Shown in pieces: positions 16,020 to 25,129 of a stretch of DNA of 25,665 bases. A program made the translations under genes and the position numbers. Under the pieces are notes generated by a model. It saw only the letters and a program-made list of their open reading frames with translations. It did no database searches and was not told the origin of the DNA. The DNA is from Gammaproteobacteria bacterium (GTDB taxonomy: Bacteria > Pseudomonadota > Gammaproteobacteria > JAJDOJ01), in assembly GCA_027030565.1 (NCBI GenBank), contig JALVEU010000264.1, positions 1-25,665 of the forward strand, given 5' to 3'. Position 1 is the stretch's first letter; each line of letters opens with the position of its first letter.

Positions 16020-17534
16020 TCAACCCGCCCCCGGCTGCGGGGCCGGACCAGGTCGCCGCCCGCGGCGGCGCAGCTCCAGTATAAGGAGCACGAACAGCGC
16101 CGCCGAGATCCAAGGCGCATTTCCCCAGCGCACGAAGGGTGTCTCACCGCGCAATGGGGTCACCGTGGCGCGCAACACGCGGGTCTCGAACTGGGGAGCA
16201 CGGGTGAGCACCGCACCGTAGGGATCCACGACGGCCGAAATGCCGGTGTTGGTGGCCCGCACCATGAACCGCCGCGTCTCCAGGGCCCGCAGCCTGGCGA
16301 TGTGGAGGTGCTGGTGGGGGGCCAGCGAATCGCCGAACCAGGCATCGTTGCTCACATTGAGGAGCAGCTGTGCCTCGGGGAACGCCGCGGACGTCTCGCG
16401 GCCGAATGCGTCCTCGAAGCAGATGCCCACCCCGACAGGCCGGCCGTCGAGCATGTGCAACAGAGGCCGGCCCGTGCCGGGTGAGAGGTCGGACATGGGG
16501 ATGACCAGCATGTCCCCCAGCCGCTGCAAGAGCCCGCGCAGCGGGAGATACTCGCCGAACATCACCAGATGCCGCTTGTCGTAGAACTCCGGCGGGTCAC
16601 CCAGCCGCACCAGGCTGTTGTACATGCGGCGCCCATGCGGGTCGTACCGGAAGATCCCACTGATGAGGGTGACCCCGTCGGCCACCGCCTGTTCGGCCAG
16701 GGTCTGGAAATAGTCCCGCACGTCGCGGTAGAACGCCGGGATGGCCGTTTCGGGCCAGACGATCAGGTCCGCGTCCCAGTTGGCCGCCGTCAATTCCAGA
16801 TACAGCGCCTTGGTGGGCTCGAACTGCTCCGGGGCCCACTTACGATCCTGGGCGATGTTGCCCTGGACCAGGGCGACCTCCAGAGGTGGGCCGGCGACCC
16901 GGGACCAGGGCCAGGTGTGCAGCCAGCCACCCGCGGCCAGCACGACGCCCAGGGCTACACCGAGCCACACGGCAGGCCGCAGGGGGGGTCGGCGCGACCA
17001 CCAGACCAGGACACCGGCGACCCACAGGCCGATCCAACCCACCGCATAGGTGCCGACCACCGGAAAGTACCCGGCCAGCGGGGAGTCGGCATGGGGCTCT
17101 CCGGCCAACAACCATGGGAATCCGGTCAGGAACCAGCCACGGGTCCATTCGGCCAGGGTCCACAGGGCAGGATACGCGATCACCAGCCGTGACCCCGCCC
17201 CACGATACCGGTTACCGAGCGCGCCCACCATGGCCGGAAAGCCCGACAGCGCCAGGATGAACGCCGCCGTGATACCGGCGGCCAGCCAGCCAGGGGCCTG
17301 TCCGAACTCGTGGATGCTGTGGAAGACCCAGGAGACCCCCAGGCCGAAGAAGCCCAGGCCGAAGAGGAAGCCGCGCCAAGCGGCCCGTGCAACGCTCGCC
17401 TCCAGCCAGGTGGAGAACAACAGGACGGGCGCCAGCACGGCCAGCGGCCACCAGCCCAGCGGGGCGTAGGCGGCCACCCCGAGCGCACCAGCGGCCAGGG
17501 CGAGGGCATCGCCTGCCGGACCGGGGCGTACCAC
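16020..17534 (-). CDS. lnt: Apolipoprotein N-acyltransferase
   Basis: Lnt adds the third acyl chain to the N-terminal cysteine of lipoproteins at the periplasmic face of the inner membrane. The protein has 504 residues (E. coli 512). Several membrane helices fill residues 1-200, then a nitrilase-fold periplasmic domain, then a final helix near 480-495. The catalytic triad is E262 (IVWPETAIP), K320 (YDKRHLVMFGEYLP) and C372 (GICFEDAFG). The 52-residue spacing from lysine to cysteine equals that of E. coli. The GTG start lies one base after the corC stop. The corC-lnt pairing is the standard one. Confidence 0.97.
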   Translation of the reverse strand: MVRPGPAGDALALAAGALGVAAYAPLGWWPLAVLAPVLLFSTWLEASVARAAWRGFLFGLGFFGLGVSWVFHSIHEFGQAPGWLAAGITAAFILALSGFPAMVGALGNRYRGAGSRLVIAYPALWTLAEWTRGWFLTGFPWLLAGEPHADSPLAGYFPVVGTYAVGWIGLWVAGVLVWWSRRPPLRPAVWLGVALGVVLAAGGWLHTWPWSRVAGPPLEVALVQGNIAQDRKWAPEQFEPTKALYLELTAANWDADLIVWPETAIPAFYRDVRDYFQTLAEQAVADGVTLISGIFRYDPHGRRMYNSLVRLGDPPEFYDKRHLVMFGEYLPLRGLLQRLGDMLVIPMSDLSPGTGRPLLHMLDGRPVGVGICFEDAFGRETSAAFPEAQLLLNVSNDAWFGDSLAPHQHLHIARLRALETRRFMVRATNTGISAVVDPYGAVLTRAPQFETRVLRATVTPLRGETPFVRWGNAPWISAALFVLLILELRRRGRRPGPAPQPGAG

Positions 17535-17535
17535 C

Positions 17536-18393
17536 TCAGGTCCCGTGCGGCTCCGGGACCCGTTCCACCTCCAGGAGATGGATGCGCCGGTTGTCCGCTC
17601 TCAGCACCTTGAAACGCAGCCCGTCGAGCTCCACGGTCTCGCCGCGTTTGGGCAGGTGCCCGAAGCGGTGCAGGACCAGCCCGCCGATGGTGTCGAACTC
17701 CTCGCGCGCGAAGTCCGTGCCCAGGGCCTCGTTGAAGTCCTCGATGGGGGTCAGGGCCTTGACGGTGAACCGGTCCGGGGCCCGCTGCACCACGTAGCGG
17801 CCCTCCTCGATGTCGTGTTCGTCCGTGATCTCGCCGACGATCTGTTCCAGCACGTCCTCGATGGTGATCAGCCCCGCCACACCGCCGTACTCGTCCACCA
17901 CGATGGCCATGTGATTGCGGCTCTTGCGGAACTCTCGAAGGAGGACGTTGAGGCGCTTGCTCTCCGGGATCAGGGTGGCCGGGCGCAGCACGTCGTCGAT
18001 GTCGAACGCCGCCTCGTCGCCGTCGGCGAAATAGCGCAGCAGGTCCTTGGCCAGCAGGATCCCCTTGACCTCATCGCGGCTCTCGCCCACCACCGGAAAG
18101 CGTGAATGCGCCGAGTCCACGATGATGGGCAGCATCTCGCGCAGGCCCGCCTCTGCCGGGACCACGACCATCTGCGCACGCGGGATCATCACGTCGCGCA
18201 CCCGCAGCTCGGAGACCTGGAGCACACCCTCGATCATCTCCAGGGCATCGGCCTCCAGCAGCCCCCGCGCCTGCGCCCGGCGCAGCAACTCCACCAGCTC
18301 GTCCAGGTTCTCCGGCTCGGCCACGAACGCCTGGCTGAGCCGTTCCAGCCACCCCCAAGGCGCCCGTTTGCCGTCCGACTGTGCCGTCATCAT
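17536..18393 (-). CDS. corC: CBS-pair transporter-associated protein CorC/YbeX
   Basis: CorC-type proteins have been linked to magnesium/cobalt efflux and, as YbeX in E. coli, to ribosome and RNA metabolism. The 285-residue protein has no membrane span, so it is the cytosolic form. Two CBS repeats lie near residues 68-190 (VRDVMIPRAQMVVV, then MAIVVDEYGGVAGLITIEDVLEQIVGEI). A C-terminal CorC/HlyC domain lies near 205-280 (FDTIGGLVLHRFGHLPKRGE). It starts MM; the first ATG (18393) has a purine-rich GAGGGGGG upstream. It lies between ybeY and lnt, and a perfect 10 bp inverted repeat sits in the ybeY-corC junction. Confidence 0.95.
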   Translation of the reverse strand: MMTAQSDGKRAPWGWLERLSQAFVAEPENLDELVELLRRAQARGLLEADALEMIEGVLQVSELRVRDVMIPRAQMVVVPAEAGLREMLPIIVDSAHSRFPVVGESRDEVKGILLAKDLLRYFADGDEAAFDIDDVLRPATLIPESKRLNVLLREFRKSRNHMAIVVDEYGGVAGLITIEDVLEQIVGEITDEHDIEEGRYVVQRAPDRFTVKALTPIEDFNEALGTDFAREEFDTIGGLVLHRFGHLPKRGETVELDGLRFKVLRADNRRIHLLEVERVPEPHGT

Positions 18394-18445
18394 GCCCTAC
18401 CCCCCCTCGCGGGCGTCTTGCATCCGGGTGCCCGCCGCGCACATT

Positions 18446-18474
18446 CCCAGTGAGTCCGCCACGCACTCACTGGG
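18446..18474 (-). repeat. Perfect 10 bp inverted repeat at the ybeY-corC junction
   Basis: CCCAGTGAGT (18446-18455) and ACTCACTGGG (18465-18474) are exact reverse complements around a 9-base loop. On the transcribed strand the 5' arm contains the last codons and the stop of ybeY. The hairpin ends about 50 bases before the corC ATG. No T-run follows, so an intercistronic processing, stabilising or attenuating role is more likely than simple termination. Confidence 0.55.
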
Positions 18475-18994
18475 GCACCTCGTACGGGTCCCCGTAACCC
18501 AAGCGCGTGAGGATCCGGGTCTCCAGCGCCTCCATCCGGCGGGCGTCTTCGGGCTGTGCGTGGTCGTGACCGAGCAGGTGGAGCACCCCATGGACCACCA
18601 GATGGGCCCAGTGGGACTCCGTCGACTTGCCCTGGTCTCGCGCCTCCCGGTGCACCAGGGGTGCGCAGATCACCAGGTCCCCGAGGACTTCCATGGGCAC
18701 CCCGGGTGGGGCGTCCAGGGGGAAGGAAAGCACATTGGTGGGGCGGTCCAGTCCGCGGTAGCGGCGGTTCAGGTCCCGGCTCTCGGTCTCTGCGACGATG
18801 CGGATGGTCAATTCCCCGGCGACTCCGGGGGCTGCCGCCTGGACCCAGCTCCGGAACTGCGCGTCAGTGGGTGTCTCGTAGCCCGGGGCCAGACGCTGCA
18901 CGGTGAGCTCCAGGGCCTGTTCCGATGCGGACCCTTTGCGGGCGTCCGAACCCGGGCCGCCACTGGGCGGAGGCTGCTCTTCGGGGTCAACCAT
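18467..18994 (-). CDS. ybeY: Endoribonuclease YbeY (rRNA maturation factor)
   Basis: YbeY is a zinc-dependent RNase needed for 16S rRNA 3' maturation and 70S quality control. The zinc motif HxxxHxxxxxH is intact at H135, H139 and H145 (VHGVLHLLGHDH). Other family marks are RYRGLDRPTNVLSFP, LGDLVICAPLV and the tail RRMEALETRILTRLGYGDPY. The protein has 175 residues, about 20 more than E. coli. The extra part is a proline/glycine-rich N-terminus (PEEQPPPSGGPGSD) that looks disordered. Only 6 bp separate it from phoH. No strong ribosome-binding site precedes the ATG, so the start could lie elsewhere, but no better downstream ATG exists. Confidence 0.95.
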   Translation of the reverse strand: MVDPEEQPPPSGGPGSDARKGSASEQALELTVQRLAPGYETPTDAQFRSWVQAAAPGVAGELTIRIVAETESRDLNRRYRGLDRPTNVLSFPLDAPPGVPMEVLGDLVICAPLVHREARDQGKSTESHWAHLVVHGVLHLLGHDHAQPEDARRMEALETRILTRLGYGDPYEVPQ

Positions 18995-19000
18995 GGGCGC

Positions 19001-19971
<971 letters not shown>

Positions 19972-19975
<4 letters not shown>

Positions 19976-21324
19976 GCTACGTTGGGGATGGTTTCCTCTA
20001 GGTTTCGGATGATGCCCCGCAGGGAGTTGGACAGAGCAGCGGTGATCTCGATCTGGGCGAAACGCCCCACAGCCTCCGGTGGACCAGGGAAGTTCACCAC
20101 CCGGCTGTTCTCCGTACGGCCCTGCAACTCCCGGGGGTCGCGCTTGGAAGGGCCCTCCACCAGCACGCGCTGCACGCTGCCCACCATGGCGCGCGAGATC
20201 GCATCGGCGTTGGCCTGGATGCGGGCCTGCAGGACCCGCAGCCGACGCTTCTTCTCGCTCAGCGGCACGTCGTCCGGCAGACTGGCGGCCGGCGTACCCG
20301 GCCGCGGACTGAAGATGAAACTGAACGACTGGTCGAAACCCACTGCATCGATGAGGTCCAGGGTGGCCTGGAAATCGGCCTCCGTCTCGCCCGGGAAACC
20401 GACGATGAAGTCGGAAGACAGCGAAATCCCTTCCCGGGCCGCCCGCAGGCGTTCGACGATCTCCATGTACTGAGCCGCCGTATGGCCGCGTTTCATGAGC
20501 CGCAGGATGCGGTCGGAGCCGCTCTGTACGGGGAGGTGCAAGAACCCCGCCAGCTCCGGGACCTCGGCGAAGGCCGCGATGAGGCTGTCGCTCATCTCCA
20601 GCGGGTGGGAGGTCGTGAACCGGATGCGTTCGATCCCCTCCACGGCTGCCACGTAGTGGATGAGCAGGGCGAGGTCCGCCACGTCGCCGTCCGGTGTCGC
20701 GCCCCGATAGGCGTTGACGTTCTGCCCCAGCAGGGTGACCTCACGCACCCCTTGGCGGGCCAGACCCACCACCTCGGCGATGACGTCGTCGAAGGGCCGG
20801 CTCACCTCCTCCCCGCGGGTGTAGGGCACCACGCAGAAGCTGCAGTACTTGCTGCAGCCCTCCATGACCGAGACGAACGCCGTGGGCCCCTCGGCCCGCG
20901 GCTCGGGCAGGCAGTCGAACTTCTCGATCTCCGGGAAGCTGACGTCGATCACGGGGCGGCGCCCGGTCCGCGCCGCACGGATCATCTCGGGCAACCGGTG
21001 CAGGGTCTGGGGACCGAACACCACGTCCACGTAGGGCGCCCGTCGGCGCAGGGCCTCGCCCTCCTGACTGGCGACGCAGCCGCCCACGCCGATCACCACA
21101 TGAGGGCGTTGGTCCTTGTGCGCCCGCCAGCGGCCCAGGGTGGAGAAGACCTTCTCTTGGGCCTTCTCGCGGATGGAGCAGGTATTGAGCAGGAGCACAT
21201 CGGCGCGTCCGGGGTCGGTCGTGCGCTGCAGACCCAGGCGCTCGCGCAGCACGTCGGCCATCCGGGCCGAGTCGTACTCGTTCATCTGACAGCCCTGGGT
21301 CTCGATGTAGAGGCGTCCCTCCAT
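19972..21324 (-). CDS. miaB: tRNA-2-methylthio-N6-dimethylallyladenosine synthase MiaB
   Basis: MiaB is a radical-SAM methylthiotransferase that adds a methylthio group to i6A37 of tRNAs reading UNN codons. It has 450 residues. The N-terminal iron-sulfur cysteines include C12 (ETQGCQMNEYDS), C49 (NTCSIREKA) and one in GVGGCVASQEG. The radical-SAM cysteines C157, C161 and C164 form CxxxCxxC. A C-terminal TRAM domain begins near 380 (VLVEGPSKRDPRELQGRTEN). AGGG lies 6 bases before the ATG. A TAAAAT at 21333-21338 resembles a -10 box but sits too close to the ATG to be convincing. It heads the miaB-phoH-ybeY-corC-lnt cluster. Confidence 0.97.
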
Positions 21325-21425
21325 GCGGCCCTATTTTACCGCGAACCCTGGCTGGCCGCGAAAGCACATGCCCGCGGACTCGGCCTTTCCGTCGTGAGAG
21401 GGAGGCGATCGTCGAGTGCAGGACT

Positions 21426-22406
21426 TCACACACCCGCCATATGCCGTTCCCAGACCCAGGCGTGGCGCAAGATGTCCTCCAGATCGCCATACCGCGGCGA
21501 CCAGCCCAGCTCGGCCGTGATCCGCCGCGAGTCGGCCACCAGCCGTGCGGGATCGCCTGGCCGGCGGCTCCCCAACCGCTGCGGGATTTCCCTACCGGTC
21601 ACCCGACGCGCCGTATCGATCACCTCACGCACCGAGTACCCGGCCCCGTTGCCCAGGTTGTACCGGGCGCTGGGGGCACCGTCGAGCAATGCGTCGAGCG
21701 CCAGCAGATGAGCCTGACACAGGTCCACCACATGGATGTAGTCCCGGATACAGGTGCCGTCCGGGGTGTCGTAGTCCTCGCCGAACACGGTGATCGACTC
21801 GCGCCGACCGGATGCGGCCTGGAGCACCAGCGGGATGAGATGCGTCTCGGGGTCGTGCCGCTCTCCGACACGGCCCTCCGGATCGGCGCCCGCAGCGTTG
21901 AAATAGCGCAGCGCCACGGCCCGCAGACCGTAGGCACGATCGTAGTCCTCCAGCAGCTGTTCCACCATCCATTTGCTGCGGCCATAGGGATTGATGGGGC
22001 CCTTGGGATGCGCCTCGTCGATGGGTACGGAGCGAGGCTCGCCGAAGATGGCCGCCGTGGAGGAAAAGATGAAGGCATCCACCCCGTGGCGGCGCATGGC
22101 GTCCAGTAGCACCTGGGTGGCCGCGAAGTTGTTCCGGTAATACTTGCCCGGGTCGCGCACCGACTCCCCCACCTCGATGAAGGCTGCAAAATGCATCACC
22201 GCATCGGGCGGGTCCGACGCCAGCAGCCCATCGAGCAACTGTCCATCGCCCAGGGAACCCTCGATCAACCGGCCCGCGAGCACCGCTTCGCGGTGCCCGG
22301 AGCTGAGATCGTCCAGCACGGTGACGCGGTGCCCCGCCTGATCCAGCGCCAGGACCATGTGTGAGCCGATGTAGCCTGCGCCGCCGACTACCAGCACGTG
22401 TGCCAT
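21426..22406 (-). CDS. galE: UDP-glucose 4-epimerase
   Basis: GalE interconverts UDP-glucose and UDP-galactose using tightly bound NAD, feeding surface polysaccharide synthesis. The protein has 326 residues (E. coli 338). The Rossmann motif GGAGYIGSH is at residues 8-16. The active-site serine region is SSTAAIFGEP, and the YxxxK pair is Y141 and K145. Further matches are LRYFNAAGADPEGRVGE, CIRDYIHVVDL and NLGNGAGYSVREV. A textbook AAGGAGG ribosome-binding site at 22415-22421 lies 8 bases upstream of the ATG, the strongest in the window. About 100 bp separate it from miaB and 120 bp from the secreted protein upstream, so it may be its own unit. Substrate choice within the epimerase family is not fully provable. 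Confidence 0.94.
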   Translation of the reverse strand: MAHVLVVGGAGYIGSHMVLALDQAGHRVTVLDDLSSGHREAVLAGRLIEGSLGDGQLLDGLLASDPPDAVMHFAAFIEVGESVRDPGKYYRNNFAATQVLLDAMRRHGVDAFIFSSTAAIFGEPRSVPIDEAHPKGPINPYGRSKWMVEQLLEDYDRAYGLRAVALRYFNAAGADPEGRVGERHDPETHLIPLVLQAASGRRESITVFGEDYDTPDGTCIRDYIHVVDLCQAHLLALDALLDGAPSARYNLGNGAGYSVREVIDTARRVTGREIPQRLGSRRPGDPARLVADSRRITAELGWSPRYGDLEDILRHAWVWERHMAGV

Positions 22407-22414
22407 CGCCTTGG

Positions 22415-22421
22415 CCTCCTT
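22415..22421 (-). promoter_or_regulatory. Consensus ribosome-binding site of galE
   Basis: On the minus strand the bases read AAGGAGG, 8 bases before the galE ATG. This is a full match to the anti-Shine-Dalgarno sequence and fixes the start. Confidence 0.85.
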
Positions 22422-22465
22422 CGATGCTGAGCGGGGCAGGGTACCCCATCCGGCAGTGCACAGGC

Positions 22466-22499
22466 GGGCCGCGGCGCACAGAAACGCGCACCGCGGCCC
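22466..22499 (-). terminator. GC-rich inverted repeat after the secreted-protein gene
   Basis: GGGCCGCGG (22466-22474) pairs perfectly with CCGCGGCCC (22491-22499) around a 16-base loop that can itself pair partly. It lies 27 bp beyond the stop of the secreted-protein gene and upstream of galE. There is no T-run, so I call it a possible terminator or mRNA-end structure only. Confidence 0.4.
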
Positions 22500-22526
22500 A
22501 GGCTGCGACCTCGGATCGGCCGGTGA

Positions 22527-23573
22527 CTAAAAGAGGGCCGAGGCAGGGCTGTTGGGATTGATGATGGTCTGTCGTGCGCCCAGTCCCGGCGAATGGATCA
22601 CGCTGAAGGAGACCACGCCGCCGCCGTCACACCCCACGTCCGTGTACGTGCCGGGCAGGCTCCCGGCGATGGGCACGCAGACGTCCGGGTCCCCGTCGGC
22701 ATCCCCCGCCGAGATCGGGGGTGCGAAGCGGATGAAGCCGTTGGTATAGTCGGCCGGCCGGCCGGCGATGGCGGCCGGATCGATTACGTTCAGCTCCTTG
22801 TTGGGCAGGGTCAGTTCGACCACCTTGCGGTTCTGCTCGTGGTCGAACAGCTCCACCGAGTAGGTGACCCCAGGCCCGCCGATGGTCTCCGCAGACCACA
22901 GCACGATCTGCGTGGTGTCCCCACCGCCCACGGAATAACGCAGGTCCAGCTCGACGGGCTCACCCCCGGTCAGCGAGAATCCCGCCAAGAGCAGATTGGG
23001 TGCCGCGGAGATCAGCCTGGTGAGGCTGGTGGCGTTCAATGCGGCCAGGTTGACAGGGCCCGTTTCAGTCTCGGCGAAGTCGTAGGACTCCACCGGCCAG
23101 GTGGGCACGAAGGCCACGTCGGTCTCGCCCACGACGGCATAGAAGCCCTCGGCGCTCAGGCAGCCCCACTGCCCCTCGCCCGCCGCCAGCATGCCATCGT
23201 TGTTCGGATCGAGCACGAAGAGCAGGTAGCCGGGCTGCCCTCTCACTGTGTCGCCTCCTTCCGTGGCCCAGATGAAGGGATAGATGTCGTTGTGTGTCAT
23301 CTGAAAACTGCCGCCCTTGACCGGATTGGAGTTGACGTCGAAGAAGGTCCAGTAGACGCGCGCCTGGGTCGCGTCCCCGCCGCCCGAGGTGAACGGGCAG
23401 GTGGTGGTGTCCGCGCTCATCAGCGCCACCGCAGTGGTCTCGGCCGCCCCGTCGTGGATGGCGTAGGGCACGAGCACCCCTACGCCGCGCGTGCCCATGG
23501 TATAGGCCGACGCCGATCCAGCGACCCCCGTCAGGGCGCCCAAAAGCAGCATGTTCAAGCCACGAATGCTCAT
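22527..23573 (-). CDS. Unrecognised secreted protein with calcium-loop-like motifs
   Basis: I do not recognise this 348-residue protein. The ATG at 23573 is chosen because GGGAGGA lies about 7 bases upstream and it opens directly on a signal peptide: MSIR, a hydrophobic core, then the ASA cleavage site at 21-23. The mature protein should begin YTMGTRGVGVLVPYA. The body is rich in G, T, V and D with short alternating hydrophobic runs, suggesting beta structure. A 12-residue EF-hand-like loop (DPNNDGMLAAGE) is at 122-133, and a second acidic run (DADGDPD) is at 291-297. Four mature cysteines could form disulfides. There is no anchor or LPXTG-like signal; it ends SALF. It stands alone between the response regulator and galE. 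Function unknown. Confidence 0.8.
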   Translation of the reverse strand: MSIRGLNMLLLGALTGVAGSASAYTMGTRGVGVLVPYAIHDGAAETTAVALMSADTTTCPFTSGGGDATQARVYWTFFDVNSNPVKGGSFQMTHNDIYPFIWATEGGDTVRGQPGYLLFVLDPNNDGMLAAGEGQWGCLSAEGFYAVVGETDVAFVPTWPVESYDFAETETGPVNLAALNATSLTRLISAAPNLLLAGFSLTGGEPVELDLRYSVGGGDTTQIVLWSAETIGGPGVTYSVELFDHEQNRKVVELTLPNKELNVIDPAAIAGRPADYTNGFIRFAPPISAGDADGDPDVCVPIAGSLPGTYTDVGCDGGGVVSFSVIHSPGLGARQTIINPNSPASALF

Positions 23574-23705
23574 GCGAGTTCCTCCCATGGTTCTGGACGT
23601 CGCGTCCGGACCTGCCGGTTGTTCCCGCGATGTCGTTGCAACAGCCGCGTATCGTGCCATACAAACCCGCCAGGCTTCCTGCAGAGTCCCGTCGGGCGGC
23701 CCGCG

Positions 23706-24986
23706 TCACAACCCCCTGGCCCCTGGAACCTGGCCGGAGACCCGGGCCTCTTCCAGGGGAGCCCCCTCACCCAGTCGGGCACGCACGGCCTCGAGCAGGG
23801 CACGTGCCGGCTCCGCCAGCGGCTCGTCGGGCGCGTCGGCCAACGCCTCCAGCAGGACGCAGAGCTGGGGAAGCAGGGCCGGGAACATCTGGTGCAGGTC
23901 CTCCTGGCGGCCCGCCCGCGCCAGGACCAGTGCCTGGTCCAACGAGATGGGGAGACGGTCGGGGGTCGGCTCCACCGTCTCCATGACCAGTTTGCTGCCC
24001 CCCTCGTCCAGAGCACGGCGGAGCAATTCGGTGGCGCGCGCCAGGGCCGCATCGAAGTCGCTCGCCCCGTCGGCCACTCCAGCGCTGTGCAACAGGCCCG
24101 CGCTCGCCGTCATACGAAAGCGGGTCTCGCCAAGACGGTAGACCGTTTGATTGATGAGGGAGACCACTCGGTCGGCCAGCTTGCGCGCCCCCTTGGCGTT
24201 GGCCCCGGGCATGACCACGACGAATTCCGCGGTCCCCACGCGGGCCACCACGTCCTCACGCCGAGCGCAGGCCCGGATGATGCGGGCCACGTTGACCAGC
24301 ACCTTGTCACCCACGCGCTGTCCGGCCTTGCGTACCAGGACGCTGTACTTGTCGATGGACAGGCGCAGCACCGAGATGTCGGCGTTCTGCCGCGCGGCGA
24401 AGGCCATCAGCTCCGCACCGTGCTCGTCCAGATAACGCTGGTTGCCGAGCCCGGTGAGCGAGTCGATGGTGCTGCGGGAGGCCAGCAGCTGCCGGGTCTG
24501 CTCCAGCTTCTTCATGGTCTCGCCGTGCTGTGCATAGGAGCGCGCACGCGCGAGAATCTGGATGGGATCGAAGGGCTTGGAGATGAAGTCGCTGGCGCCG
24601 AGGGACATGGCGCGCCGCTTCATGGTCTCGTCGTCCTCGTGCCCGGTGAGGATGATGACCGGAAGCTGGTTGATGCGCGTGTGGACGGAGTCGCGGATGT
24701 CGCGCAGCAGCTGGAAGCCGTTCTTGTTCGGCATCATCAGGTCGGTGAAGACGACCTGCACCCCGTGCTCGCGCTGAATGATCTCCCAGGCCTCGAGCCC
24801 GTCCCTGGCCTCGACGATGGTGAACTCTTCGTCCAGGATGCGCTGCAGCGCCCGGCGCATCATGGCCGAGTCGTCGACCACGAGGATGACGGGCTTCTCC
24901 AGCTCGACGGGCGGAGCCGCGCTGGTGGTGGTCTCGGTGGGCAGCATGGCGTTCCCGGCCGGCCGTTCTCCTTGCACACTGTCCAT
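23706..24986 (-). CDS. Response regulator with receiver and degenerate GGDEF domain
   Basis: An N-terminal receiver domain spans about residues 33-150: VVDDS acidic pocket, phosphorylated D82 (FTDLMMP) and K137 (FISKPFD). A GGDEF-type domain follows, about 165-335, beginning DSLTGLGNQRYL. Its key sites are altered: the signature reads GTAEF (251-255) instead of GGDEF, the first metal aspartate is S210, and the substrate asparagine position is not Asn. The inhibitory-site motif RxxD is kept as RRED (242-245), five residues before the signature. A helical tail of roughly 90 residues follows. So it probably receives a phosphorelay signal but may not make c-di-GMP. The start is uncertain: ATG at 24986 (426 residues), ATG at 24947 with GGGA close by, or TTG at 25097 are all open. 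Confidence 0.88.
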   Translation of the reverse strand: MDSVQGERPAGNAMLPTETTTSAAPPVELEKPVILVVDDSAMMRRALQRILDEEFTIVEARDGLEAWEIIQREHGVQVVFTDLMMPNKNGFQLLRDIRDSVHTRINQLPVIILTGHEDDETMKRRAMSLGASDFISKPFDPIQILARARSYAQHGETMKKLEQTRQLLASRSTIDSLTGLGNQRYLDEHGAELMAFAARQNADISVLRLSIDKYSVLVRKAGQRVGDKVLVNVARIIRACARREDVVARVGTAEFVVVMPGANAKGARKLADRVVSLINQTVYRLGETRFRMTASAGLLHSAGVADGASDFDAALARATELLRRALDEGGSKLVMETVEPTPDRLPISLDQALVLARAGRQEDLHQMFPALLPQLCVLLEALADAPDEPLAEPARALLEAVRARLGEGAPLEEARVSGQVPGARGL

Positions 24987-25129
24987 CAGGGTAACGGAAG
25001 GCAAGGGGTGGCGGGTATCCGCTTCGTCCGGGGCACGGTGCCGCTCGTACCGCCGCTCCCGCACGCCGGCCGTGCCCGACCGCCCCCGGATGTCCAAGCC
25101 GTGATGTCCGAGCCGCCGGAGGCCGGGGC

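Noticed and set aside
21333..21338. TAAAAT on the minus strand as a miaB promoter -10 box
   Set aside because: The start of transcription would fall almost on the ATG, leaving no room for the AGGG ribosome-binding site, and no -35 box is present at a normal distance.
23631..23670. TGGCAC followed by TTGCAA upstream of the secreted-protein gene as a sigma-54 promoter
   Set aside because: The distance between the two elements is 12 bases instead of the fixed short spacing that sigma-54 needs.
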